Below are positions 1-8,103 of a DNA stretch of 21,531 nt, piece by piece. The notes under the pieces were generated by a model, which saw nothing but the letters and a program-made list of their open reading frames with translations, was not told where the DNA came from and did not search any database. The stretch spans positions 1 through 21,531 of the forward strand of contig JBNGIQ010008956.1 of assembly GCA_049999765.1 (NCBI GenBank). The letters are read 5' to 3'. Source of the stretch: Phaeoceros laevis. Its lineage: Eukaryota > Anthocerotophyta > Anthocerotopsida > Notothyladales. Both the position numbers and the translations under genes were made by a program. Each line of letters opens with the position of its first letter. The stretch's first letter is position 1.

Positions 1-1
1 T

Positions 2-1186
2 AGCACCTGTGACATCCCCCTCCCGCTCTCTCACATGATCGCCATCAGGTGACATTAACATGGGCACTGCAGCATCTTCCAGTTCTGCAGTAAATCGTAG
101 AAGCCTGCTAATCGGACTTTGGGAAGGTAGGTCCCCCCTTCGCATTCTGACTTTGCATTTCCTTAGGTGGACGATGGTCGGCGACAACGGTCTTCTTGTC
201 CTCCTCCTTTTCGCCAGCAAGCCGCTCCCCTTTCCTACAGGCGTACTCAAACTCCGTGGCGTGCACAAAAAGGACAGCGACTCCACTCCAATGTACCGGA
301 TGTCCGGCATTCCTCCACACAAGTCCGAGGCTTGGCTAGTATGCCCAGCAGCCCGACGTGGAGTCACAAACCCGGCTGGTCTCTTCAACCTTCTCAGCGT
401 TGCTGCAATACGTCCGGGTGATTTTGGATGCAATCGTCCACACCGAGCTCTCGGGGTCTGCCTCTGCACATACTGTTGGGAACCATCGCACTGCGTTGAC
501 TGCACAAAGGAACACGCATGGCCATCTGCAAACTCGCTTGGCAACGAAGGACAACATGAAACAGGGAAATCCACAGTGGATGCATTATGCACAAACTCAG
601 GAAGTCTAGACAATTGAACAGGATCCCACATGCCTGCTTGGACCTCCCTGCTCTGCTCACGGGGTCCGCAGGCAGTAGAAGTAGGTACAAATGCTGCATC
701 CTAGACACTGCTGGGAGCTATGTCCACCGCATACTCAGAGGTGGCCACAAACGCAGGCATATCATGTTCACACTGATAGTCCGTGTTCGCCAAAAACTGT
801 GGCATATCCAGTTCACGCTGGCCTTCATAGCCACTGCCTGCTTGAGCATTTTGGGTGAAGGGGGAGTCGGCCGATCGGGGAACAAATGCCGGCATGTCTA
901 CACACCAGAAGCTGGCATCATATAAGGGGGGTACTGTTTCGCCTCGAACGCATGTTGTCTGGGCCACATCTTCATTCTCCGCCACCTCTCCATATGCAAG
1001 CTTCCGTGCTCGTGGCCTTGTCCTTTGTGGATGTGGTTCTCTGGAACTCGGTAGACGGGGAGCATCACGCACACTACCTTCATCCACAACGGCCATTGCA
1101 TTAGATACCAACAAATCAACAACATCAACCGATGGTCCAACACCAGTGTCAATGCCGGCCGTGAGGAATTTGCCAGGTCCTCCCAT
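2..1186 (-). pseudogene. Unknown minus-strand frame, runs off left edge
   Basis: One minus-strand frame reads from 1186 to the window edge, about 395 codons, interrupted only by a TAG at 701-703. I do not recognise the product. The protein is hydrophilic and contains a loose repeat, with DMPAFV, DMPQFL, DMPAFV, DAAFV and LPEFV at fairly regular spacing between about 900 and 600. The C-terminal part is rich in Arg, Ser and Pro, including RRRTRRP. A frame this long with one stop is unlikely by chance, and its composition is more protein-like than the plus-strand frames opposite it. The TAG could be a decay mutation or could lie in an unrecognised intron. The true start is unknown: the frame continues in another phase upstream (see 1160-1323). 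Confidence 0.4.
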
Positions 1187-1323
1187 GTGAACTCTCCGCC
1201 GACGTGCTTTCCCATGTGGCTTTGCAAAACAGCAGATTGTGGCAACTGTGCAATGAAGCGCGGCACACTTTGGCTGGCATCAGGGAAGCAGTGCCGCCAG
1301 AAGAAACAAGAGGGCTTAAAGGC
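1160..1323 (-). pseudogene. Possible upstream exon of the left minus-strand frame
   Basis: On the minus strand an acceptor-like CTCAG precedes an open stretch that reads FKPSCFFWRHCFPDASQSV and then VPRFIAQLPQSAV. It is in a different phase from the long frame that starts near 1186. No good donor is visible between them, so the change of phase around 1190 is either a one-base indel or a mis-set boundary. No family is recognised. It is listed because it looks coding and directly abuts the longer frame. Confidence 0.25.
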
Positions 1324-1431
1324 CTGAGCGTTAACAAACACAGATGAGTAGGGTTTATTTTGCCTGTTTTCCCATGTTCTGCCATATTTTGCCGTGTTAT
1401 GCCATGATTCGCCAGGCCGGCAAAATAGGCG

Positions 1432-1490
1432 GCGAAACCCTATTATTTAGGCACGAAACATGTTTTCGCGCCCAAATAATAGGGTTTCGC
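1432..1490. repeat. 59-bp near-perfect inverted repeat (hairpin)
   Basis: The left arm GCGAAACCCTATTATTT pairs with the right arm AAATAATAGGGTTTCGC. Inside these, the shorter stretches GGCACGAAACA and TGTTTTCGCGCC extend the pairing almost to the centre near 1461. The flanking sequence at 1347-1430 adds a weaker outer pairing (AGGGTTTATTTTGCC against GGCAAAATA and AAACCCT) and several TGCC-TGTT-TGCCAT-like repeats. It lies between the left minus-strand frame and the putative first exon of the methyltransferase gene. It could be a foldback or MITE remnant, or an extruding hairpin between divergent genes. Confidence 0.75.
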
Positions 1491-1779
1491 ATGGATAATT
1501 GCAAGTCCCAAAGCGGGAACTTCACAGAGGAGGGTTTTGCATTTTCACAAGCATACGGGCAGCAACCGGACAAGCGGCCAGGCGCACACATTTGTGCGGA
1601 CATCGGACAGCGGGTGTTGGACACAATTGTGCGGGCATCGGACAGGCGTCGCCATCTCTGTCCGCAAGGGACAGGCACTGCGCACCGAGGTATGGGTTTT
1701 CTGTGTGTGGGTCCTGGTGTCCTACATTTGCTGCAGGGTTTTGATGCTGATGCATGCGTTTTCTGCCAGGGCTTCCGCC
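1491..1779. other. Intergenic stretch upstream of the ParB-methyltransferase gene
   Basis: No convincing gene is seen here. It contains a short imperfect direct repeat (TTGTGCGGACATCGGACAG and TTGTGCGGGCATCGGACAG, about 1590-1646). The plus frame that begins at 1537 is open through to the ATG at 1780, but its upstream part does not look like protein. It may hold the promoter or 5' UTR. No clear TATA box was found. Confidence 0.4.
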
Positions 1780-2427
1780 ATGCCACCAGGGAAAGTGATC
1801 AAGCCGCGGGGCAAGGGTACCACCACCGCGGCCACCAAGGCAAGGCGGGCAGCTGGAGGCCGCAACAAATTTGGAGCTGCTCTTGATGCCTTGCTGAATT
1901 TGGATTGCGGGCCCAGCGCTTCACAGCTGTCTTCACCCGGGCTGCAAACTCCCCCAGCTCCACCAAACTCCCTACAGACTCCACCATCGCAACTGGCAGT
2001 GCACAGGCAACAGGGCCATGGAGGCCAGCAGAGCGTGGAAGACGTGGCTCGGAGCAGTCATTGCTCCGAGACCACAATTCGTGTGCTTGAGTGGATGTTG
2101 GAACCAAATGTGAATGCTTCCGTGCTTGAAAATGTCATGTGGACACTATAGCCACCTGCGCAGTGTTCCACCTACTTGTATTTGCATGTTTTTGACACCA
2201 GCGTGAGGAAGTGGATATGCAGGGGCCCAGCGCTTTGGAACAAGCTTCACAACACGGGCCATACTATCCAATTGAAGTTTGTCGTTTCTCGAGATGAGAG
2301 GGCACCCATTGTTAGAGCGTCATAGATGCATACATTGATATGTGTTTCGTTGAAGGACTTTGCTGCGAGGGATTGCGGGCCGGATTCGTTGAGGGACACG
2401 CTTTTTCCACTTCACCTTAAGCCGGAT
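1780..2427 (+). CDS. Putative first exon(s) of the ParB-methyltransferase gene, with two in-frame TAGs
   Basis: The ATG at 1780 opens MPPGKVIKPRGKGTTTAA, a basic N-terminus followed by Ala-, Pro- and Gln-rich sequence. The same frame continues through TAG at 2149-2151 and TAG at 2323-2325 to a strong donor, GCCGGAT/GTGAGT, at 2427/2428 in phase 0. Joined to the acceptor at 2643/2644 it stays in frame with a plausible helical segment. The stops may be decay, or may be removed by introns: GTGAAT at 2110 to GCAG at 2163 (54 nt) would remove the first, and GTGAGG at 2203 to a TAG acceptor at 2325 the second, both in phase 0. No domain is recognised. Downstream of the first stop the frame still looks protein-like (WNKLHNTGHTIQLKFVVSRD), which argues for one former exon. 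Confidence 0.4.
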
Positions 2428-2643
2428 GTGAGTATGGCAGGCCAGGGTTTTTTTTCGCACTTACCGGATGTCCGGGATGCTTTGAGCTTGCATTTTTTTC
2501 CTTGAGAACAATGCATCCCGGATATCCAGGATTCAGGTTGTGCTTGGAGCTTGTAATTTTTTCCTTGTGCCGGATATCCGGGATTCAGGTTTTGCACAAA
2601 CTGAGTTGCTGTTGTGTGGTTCTGACGTTTGCATTTGGTGCAG
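2428..2643 (+). other. Predicted intron 1 carrying palindromic repeats
   Basis: The donor GTGAGT at 2428 and the acceptor TTTGGTGCAG at 2643 are canonical. Both sides are in phase 0, and the joined protein reads LHLKPD then EGAAFHAAMREAISKAA. An alternative model that starts translation inside this segment (ATG 2511) would read through the repeats and gives implausible protein. Confidence 0.55.
2464..2589. repeat. Two and a half tandem ~53-bp units headed by a CCGGATATCCGG palindrome
   Basis: Units start at 2464, 2518 and 2570. Each opens with CCGGA(T/G)RTCC(G/A)GGAT, then a GAGCTTG...TTTTTTCCTTG stretch; the third unit is cut short. The second unit with its preceding bases reads ATCCCGGATATCCAGGATT, nearly self-complementary. 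The third contains the perfect 12-bp palindrome CCGGATATCCGG. The same motif recurs in the predicted intron at 4575-4594. Confidence 0.75.
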
Positions 2644-4544
2644 GAGGGTGCTGCATTTCATGCAGCAATGCGGGAGGCCATCTCCAAGGCGGCAGCCTCT
2701 TACCGAGGCCAGGTGCTGCCACCACCAGGCTTGAGCCCGCTGCCACCACCAAGCTTGAGCCCACTGGTACCCCGCTGCCACCAGCATACCGCATGTCCGG
2801 TATGATGCCGCCTCCACCACTGCCGTTGATGCCTGGTGCATTGTCGTCGCCTCGACATGTGTTAGGAAGGCCCTCTCCGGATGAGGTGGTTGTCGTGTCC
2901 AGCCAGGGGCCGCGGCATGGACTTTCGACACCTGAACAGCAGCCCTTATCTTCGACACCACAACAAGCATCGACACCTCAGCAGGACAGTGGACAGCAGA
3001 ACGGATCTGATAGCAGTGATGAAGATGCAGATGGTGGTAGTGCTGATACGGATGGTGGTAGTGCTACCTTGTATGACCCCGACGAATGGGCTGAAATTGT
3101 TAAGGCTGTCGATGAAACGCCATTTGAGGTGTTGGAGGAGAAGATACAGAAAATGGGTGCAGCCATTTTGGCATTGATGCCAAAGGCAAACCTGCCAGGG
3201 ATGCAAAAACAAATTAACAAAATTCTTGCTGTGAAATGCTATTTGGAGCGCAGGCACAAGGAGGAGTTAGAGCATGGCACCACCAAGAGGAGGAAGAAAG
3301 AGCAGGGTAAAGCACCAAAAAAGAAGGCCAAAGCTGGACCCATCAACCAGGACCTGGAGGATTTGATATTGACTGGGTGCGTGAGTGAGGGTGTGGCCAC
3401 GGATGCAGAGCGCTTAAGCAACTTGATAAATGTGGATTCTGCCACAGTGAAGGCGAGAAAGTCACTGCTGCAAAAGAAGGTGTGCCCCAGGACACATTCG
3501 TTGCATGTCAGGGACTTGTATCCAGCAAGGGACCTTGAAGGGGCTCCCAAGGCTGCCATCAGGAGATTGGACATGCCTTTTGTTAACAGGCTTGTTCACA
3601 GAATGAAGCATTCTTATGTTGATGCAGGGGTTCTACCAATCGTGGTGATGCTGGACCCCGAATTCTGCCCAATTGCAAAGGATTTGGACGAAGCAAAGGT
3701 TGGGAAGGGAGAGTATGAGTACGTTGTACTTGGTGGGAACCATACATACGAAGCACGGCGGATTTTATATGATGCCTATCCGAGGAAGGAGGAGTACCAC
3801 TGGATGCAAGGGTTTATCTATGCTGGTTTGGATTTGGAGGAGATGCGTGTTCTATCTCTGGACCACAATCTGATGGCCGAAGAGAGAAGGAAGTTTTCTT
3901 TCATTGAATGTGTCAGGTATATAAGAGATGAAATCGAAATCCGGACAAAGTACGAGAAATTGGAGCTCACAGCAGCATGGAAGAACGACATTTACAAGCG
4001 GCTTGGCATTGGAGGCTTTGGGGACGACTCAGATAGTGAAAAAGAAGGCACTGTGGAAGTTGTGGGCAAGGCCAAGGAACGCAAAGACCGAAACCAGCAA
4101 GTGAGGGACAAGATGACGTTGGAGTACTGCCTTGCCAGAGTCACAGATCGAGTGTGGGATTATTTGGACGACATATTTGATTTATGGGAACGCGGATGCC
4201 TTTATGAGCAGGTGGCCACAGGGAGGGGCAAAACTAAGAGGAAGAGGCCAGTCCAGCAGAAGCCCTTACCCACAGCAGTGTGGAAGGCATGGCAAGGCAT
4301 TGACAGCAGGACTCGAACAGGCGAGACCATTTTGATCAGAGCATGCCAAGATGTGCTTCAAGGTCGGTATAAAAGCTTGCGGGAAATGGCCAAGGCACTG
4401 GACACCACCAAAAAGTTAAGGATTGTTCAGTATGCTATGATTAAGGAGCTTGGATGCGACAATTTTGAGCAAGTCCGAGGCAGATACCCCAAATATGCCA
4501 CCGATGAAAGGATTGCAGAGTTCCAGCAAGCGTTCGCAAAATTG
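2644..4544 (+). CDS. ParB/sulfiredoxin-like domain exon of a ParB-DNA methyltransferase
   Basis: This long exon ends in phase 0 at the donor TTG/GTGAGT (4544/4545). After a Pro-, Ser- and Gln-rich acidic linker (about 2790-3060) it has a basic NLS-like stretch, TKRRKKEQGKAPKKKAK, at 3282-3332. The ParB-like fold follows: VNRLVHRMKHSYVDAGVLPI near 3580 resembles ParB box I, and VVLGGNHTYEARR at about 3723-3761 resembles the box II / GNHR signature of DNA-binding ParB and Srx-fold domains. Next comes LSLDHNLMAEERRKFSFIEC, then a helical region with a second basic patch (KTKRKRP) near 4230. The first ~110 bases read best in another frame (FHAAMREAISKAAASYRGQV), so a one-base conflict lies near 2760-2790. 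Family knowledge suggests DNA binding or target choice for the methyltransferase in the next exon; nuclear location is inferred from the basic stretch. Confidence 0.75.
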
Positions 4545-4696
4545 GTGAGTTGCTGTCGGATTGCATTGTGTTAGAATCCCGGATATCCGGGATTTTGGGT
4601 TGCAAGGGTATGCGCGGGTCAGGGGCTGTTATGAGTTTTTGCGTTTTTGCAGTAAAACTAACAAACATCACGTGTTGCAGACAGAAATCGACATAG
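4545..4696 (+). other. Predicted intron 2 between ParB and methyltransferase exons
   Basis: The donor is GTGAGT at 4545. In phase 0 the acceptor that opens the methyltransferase frame is ACATAG at 4696. The more attractive TTGCAG at 4680 would put translation in the wrong phase, and the correct frame has a TAG at 4694-4696 that must be excluded. The broken paralogue at 10542 aligns from just inside this exon, which supports the exon limit. The intron contains the 20-bp palindrome at 4575-4594. Confidence 0.6.
4575..4594. repeat. Perfect 20-bp palindrome in intron 2
   Basis: AATCCCGGATATCCGGGATT equals its own reverse complement. It lies 30 bases inside the predicted intron. Near-copies occur in intron 1 at 2464, 2515 and 2570. 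Shorter degenerate cores also occur outside introns at 296-311 and 6103-6116, so the core itself is not strictly intronic. Confidence 0.9.
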
Positions 4697-5668
4697 ACAA
4701 AAGACCTGAAAAATTGCATGCTGCATTTAACGCACGCACATATCAACAGAGCCAAGAAGTGGCGGAGGAAAATATCAGACCAGCGTGCTCTTGAAGAAGA
4801 CGACGAGGCACTCGGGCTGTCACTATACAAAGAGGAGGGCTGGGGAAACTTTGTGAAGTACATGGTATGCAAGGGTGACATAACTGACATGGCCAAGTTT
4901 TCGCGACAAAGAGAGTACACACTCTTCATTGCCGATCTGCCTCATGGGCTGGATTTGGAGAGTACATATGATTATTTGTTGTGCCAGGAACAGCTGGAGG
5001 AGGTGGTGTCAACATTTGGAGAGCTCACAGCGGCCCCCGTCTGGCGAATTGTGTTTATGCACGGCGTCAGCCACATTGGCATGGTGAGAACTGTCCTTGG
5101 GAGCTTCTGCACTGGTGGCGTGGACAGTTGTGTTTGGAACAAGGTGAACATAGTCCCAGCTGGGAAGGACAGGTTGTATGACTGCGTGGACTACATTACC
5201 ATAGGCCATCACAGGACTGACGAGAGCAAGCGAGTGGAGGCATTTGCAGATGTTTACAACAACCCTGAATTGAAGAAGAAGATTGGAATTACTAACATGT
5301 TCACAGAGTATGCAGTTTTCTCAAAGGCAGTTTACACAACATTTGATGAGAAGGTGGCCAGTCACTATCAAAAACCACTCAAGCTCATGAAGAAGCTGAT
5401 TCGTTTGTTTTCGGAGGAAGGGGACTGGATAGTGGACGCATGCTTTGGAAGTGGATCCACCTTGGTGGCAGCATTGCAAGAGAAACGCAACTGCCTTGCG
5501 TTTGACAAAGATCCAAGGTGCGTGGAGTTCATAAGGGCCAGGACAGTGAGTATTGAAAGTTACCCGACGAGGAAGAGGAGCTTGGCCCCAACACCAAAGG
5601 GAAAGGTACAATTCACAGGGAGAGAATGGACTGCACCATGCTGGAAAAGTCAACATTGGCACTGGTGA
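4697..5668 (+). CDS. Beta-class DNA amino-methyltransferase domain (N6-adenine or N4-cytosine type)
   Basis: The frame opens at the predicted splice site 4696/4697 and ends at TGA 5666-5668, or exits earlier at a donor-like AAAG/GTACAA (5605/5606, phase 0). Motif order is that of beta-group amino-methyltransferases. The motif IV region LFIADLPHG is at about 4925-4948. A strand-rich part with VWNKVNIVPAG follows near 5135-5167. Motif X (HYQKPLKLMKKLI) is near 5363-5400, then motif I, DACFGSGSTLVAA, at about 5435-5473, which binds S-adenosylmethionine, and AFDKDPRCVEFI near 5498-5533. The usual catalytic (D/N/S)PP(Y/F) is replaced by DLPH, so activity is doubtful or altered. The expected substrate is an amino group on adenine or cytosine in DNA; which one cannot be told. 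The 5' partner exon is ParB-like, as in phage ParB-methylase proteins. Confidence 0.8.
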   Translation, partial: TKDLKNCMLHLTHAHINRAKKWRRKISDQRALEEDDEALGLSLYKEEGWGNFVKYMVCKGDITDMAKFSRQREYTLFIADLPHGLDLESTYDYLLCQEQLEEVVSTFGELTAAPVWRIVFMHGVSHIGMVRTVLGSFCTGGVDSCVWNKVNIVPAGKDRLYDCVDYITIGHHRTDESKRVEAFADVYNNPELKKKIGITNMFTEYAVFSKAVYTTFDEKVASHYQKPLKLMKKLIRLFSEEGDWIVDACFGSGSTLVAALQEKRNCLAFDKDPRCVEFIRARTVSIESYPTRKRSLAPTPKGKVQFTGREWTAPCWKSQHWHW

Positions 5669-6277
5669 TGCCAAAGAAGCGTGCAGAAGAAGCAACCCAA
5701 GGACCTAGCGATGAGGTGATGCCAAGTGATGTCACACCAGGCACACCTGCTGCCATCCCACCACCAGGGCCGACAACACCACCAGGATTGCCAGCTCCCA
5801 TCCCAGCCGGGCCAGCTCCCATCCCAGCAGGGCTAGATGCAACTGTGCCTGCTCCATCGGCCGGCAGGAAAAACGGCAGCGCCTGAAACTTGGACGGAAG
5901 CTCCTGAGGAGAGGGAGGAGAGGAGGCGGCAGAAAGAGCTTGAGAAATCAGTTTCTCAGCAGAGAATGCTGGCTAGAGACTTGGAGTACCAGAGGGCACA
6001 AAGGGAGGCACGCCTAGAGGAGGCGCGCTTGAGAGCTGATGCCACGGCATGGCGGAAGGAGGCAGAAAGGGCAGAGGAGCCTTTGGGCAGCGATACCGGA
6101 CGTCCAGTATCGCCGTCCCCAGCGATATCAAGCGAAGGAGTTGGGGCCAGCTTTACGGATCCCGGGCACTGGAGTAAACTCAAACAGCTTGGGGACTCTT
6201 TAGAGGAAGAGACGGAAAAGTATTTGGGGCCGGATGGGATACACTATGTCGCACAAGACAGCCAGCTACTAGAGTGA
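5626..6277 (+). CDS. Pro-rich and coiled-coil C-terminal part of the methyltransferase gene
   Basis: Two overlapping frames look coding. At 5626-5886 one reads a Pro/Ala-rich linker with a duplicated 21-base unit encoding PAPIPAG. At 5837-6277 the other, in the same phase as the methyltransferase frame, reads a charged coiled coil (REERRRQKELEKSVSQQRML), then Ser/Pro-rich sequence, ending TGA 6275-6277. They could be joined by a one-base frameshift. Alternatively, 5606-5836 is an intron with a TAG acceptor (GGGCTAG/ATGCAA), which keeps phase 0 from the methyltransferase exon. The second model makes the Pro-rich frame intronic, which seems wasteful. No domain is recognised; a coiled coil suggests oligomerisation. 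The paralogue at 11392-11891 has an unrelated tail. Confidence 0.45.
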
Positions 6278-6280
6278 TAC

Positions 6281-6340
6281 ATTTTGTGTTCACATGTGTG
6301 ACGGGGAGCGGTGTTTTTTCTTGCTACCACGAAAAATAGG
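6281..6340 (+). repeat. 3' flank resembling the repeat downstream of the second methyltransferase copy
   Basis: Just after the stop codon, ATTTTGTGTTCACATGTGTG, then GGTGTTTTTTCTT and a GAAAAAT run, resemble ATTTTGTTTTCACATGTGCA, then GTGTGTTTTTGCC and a CAAAAAAT run, near 12190-12242, and the sister unit near 12041-12096. Similarity was judged by eye and is imperfect. Confidence 0.45.
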
Positions 6341-6411
6341 CCGTATTTAGGATTTTGCAAAAAACTTCGAAGGATTTGTTCTCTTTTGTGTGATGGGCGG
6401 AATCGATGGTT

Positions 6412-7478
6412 TCAAAAAACATAGGCGTTTTGTCCGGTACAAAAAACACATAATCCGGTTACCGTTTTTTGGTTACCGATAATTTGGAGACAGTGTTCTA
6501 TGTGCATGGTGTCCTTTGCTAGTAGCTGGTTGTGGTGCGGAAAGGCCAAATTGGGCATGTGGAATGCTAACCATAACAGCATATGGTCCGAGCCCTCTCT
6601 CTGCGGCAGGACTCTAAAGTCTTTGATGCAACTCAAGGAGAGCATATGGGCTAATAACAAATCCACTGAGCTCTGCCGAAGGGAAGCTGTGGGCTTCCTT
6701 TGTTTCTTTCTCTTGTCTTGGATGTTTGTAAATGATCTACATGTTATGCCTCCAGACTGTGGGAACTGTGATGTGCCGTTAACCACAACCATGTGTCTCC
6801 TACGGAGCATATCTAAGAGAAGTGTTGCGCGCCGGCCTGATTGTATTTTGTCATCTGACAACCTAAAATGGTCACCTTCCTGGACATAGTCAGGATGACT
6901 GGCATCACTAGGAAACGCTAGTCTACCACCAACTCGGATATTAATGTCGCCTAGGAAGTATGTTGAAGTGTGTAGCCCTTGTGCTTGTAAATCCACAATG
7001 TCCTGTTCAATATCCAATAGCATGTCATCGGCACTAGCCGATTTATGCTTGAATGTGGTACTACTGGCAGGCGGGACGCAGGAACATGCTAGCATCAACA
7101 CTTGTGTCTTGTCGGGAGAGGAGATTTTGAGCCACATATAGTCGCCCGGTTGGCTAAATGCCCAGACCGGCAACCATGCATTCATTCATAGTGCGTATCT
7201 CGATTTGTTCTCCATATTTGAACATGCGAGGCAATGTGGGGTTTGCAAAGGATTGCAATCCCTCCTGAAGCTATAGCCCGAGATGGCATGCTATGCGGTG
7301 ACACAAACGCAAGCATCTTGAGCCATACATAATCTCCAAATTGTTGAATTTGATTTGCCAAAGTCTCCTTGGTCTCCAACAAGACGACAATGTCATGATC
7401 ATGATACGCTCTCAAGACGACAATGTCATGATCATGATACGCTCTCAAGAGGAAGCAATTTTTCCTCCTTGTAGGCAT
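6412..7478 (-). pseudogene. LINE ORF2 endonuclease domain (EEP/APE type), frameshifted
   Basis: The N-terminal part (7478-7185) has DIVVLLETK, the catalytic Glu motif, and ASGGIAILCK. The rest (7185-6412), in another frame, has YMWLKISSP, the FLGDIN motif (about 6957-6940), GITCRSF, SSVDLLL and the terminal GSDHMLLW. Together these match the exonuclease-endonuclease-phosphatase fold that nicks target DNA for target-primed reverse transcription. The frame change near 7185 is a one-base type lesion. The 257-codon frame otherwise has no stop and ends at TGA 6412-6414, after a tail that no longer resembles a LINE. The reverse transcriptase is absent. Confidence 0.8.
7381..7446. repeat. 33-bp exact tandem duplication inside the endonuclease
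   Basis: The unit AAGACGACAATGTCATGATC plus the next 13 bases occurs twice without change. The length is a multiple of three, so the endonuclease reads RAYHDHDIVVL twice just before the catalytic ETK. It is recent by its lack of divergence. Confidence 0.9.
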
Positions 7479-7527
7479 TCTTATTCCAGTGAATGACTGA
7501 TACCACTTCAGTAGTTTGAGCTACTAA

Positions 7528-8103
7528 CTACGGTCCTGCTGTCCCTGGTAGTGGCCATGCAGACCGTTCAGCAAGAGAAGGCGGCGGACCTATGCCTATA
7601 AGACCTGGATTGATGTGCATAAGTCTAAGGAACTCTTGCGAGGTATAGTCTGGCACAATCCGGATGTGATTAGACCTTTCATAGGCTGGTACGTCATGCG
7701 TAAGCAGGTAATCCCTATCAGGTGTTCCAGTAGAGACAACAATCCAATGTCTGAGTGGTAATGTACCCCCCTCTGCTAAGCTCTTTCTGCGTGTGCTGCC
7801 TTCCTGACGTTGACATATTGATGCGGATAGAAAGAGCATTTGGTCCTTAGCCAATTAACCATCCTACATTTTTCCTTGTCCGGACCCGTCCTCACGAAGA
7901 TTATCAGGAAGACCTCGAATGCGGACATTGCAAAGATGTTTGTGATCCACCCCGTACATAGTCATGTCCAAGTCACGAGAGTCTGTATTGCCTCTACTCA
8001 TCCGCCTCATTTCTAAAGCCGACGGGTATGATTCCTCTGCAGTGGGCTGGAATTGTGTTGTCAGCTTTACTGGGCTGCCGTACATAGGTTTCTGAAGCTG
8101 CAT
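7528..8103 (-). pseudogene. LINE ORF1 C-terminal part (RRM-like), broken
   Basis: Two minus-strand frames adjoin. 8103-7864 ends with HLCNVRIRGLPDNLREDG, which resembles the start of the RNA-recognition motif in L1-type ORF1 proteins (NxRIxGxPE). 7854-7528 continues with VPDYTSQEFLRLMHINPGLI, with no recognised motif. Position between a coiled-coil segment and the endonuclease fits ORF1, which coats LINE RNA. A few bases with stop codons separate the two frames, so it is not functional as it stands. Confidence 0.5.

Noticed and set aside
60-617. Long plus-strand frame at the left end
   Set aside because: It lies opposite the longer minus-strand frame; its product looks like an antisense shadow with high Cys and Trp and no motif.
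2511-2643. Using ATG 2511 as the start of the ParB protein
   Set aside because: The reading would pass through the palindromic tandem repeat; the other frame after the GCAG acceptor at 2643 gives better protein and keeps phase with the upstream exon.
4574-4594. Palindrome as a transcription terminator
   Set aside because: It has no U tract, sits in a predicted intron, and intrinsic terminators of that kind are not used in eukaryotic nuclear genes.
6500-6889. Plus-strand open frame across the LINE endonuclease
   Set aside because: Antisense of a region with clear minus-strand endonuclease motifs (FLGDIN, GSDH).
7381-7446. CRISPR-like or other spaced array
   Set aside because: Only two contiguous identical units without spacers; no CRISPR array was seen anywhere in the window.
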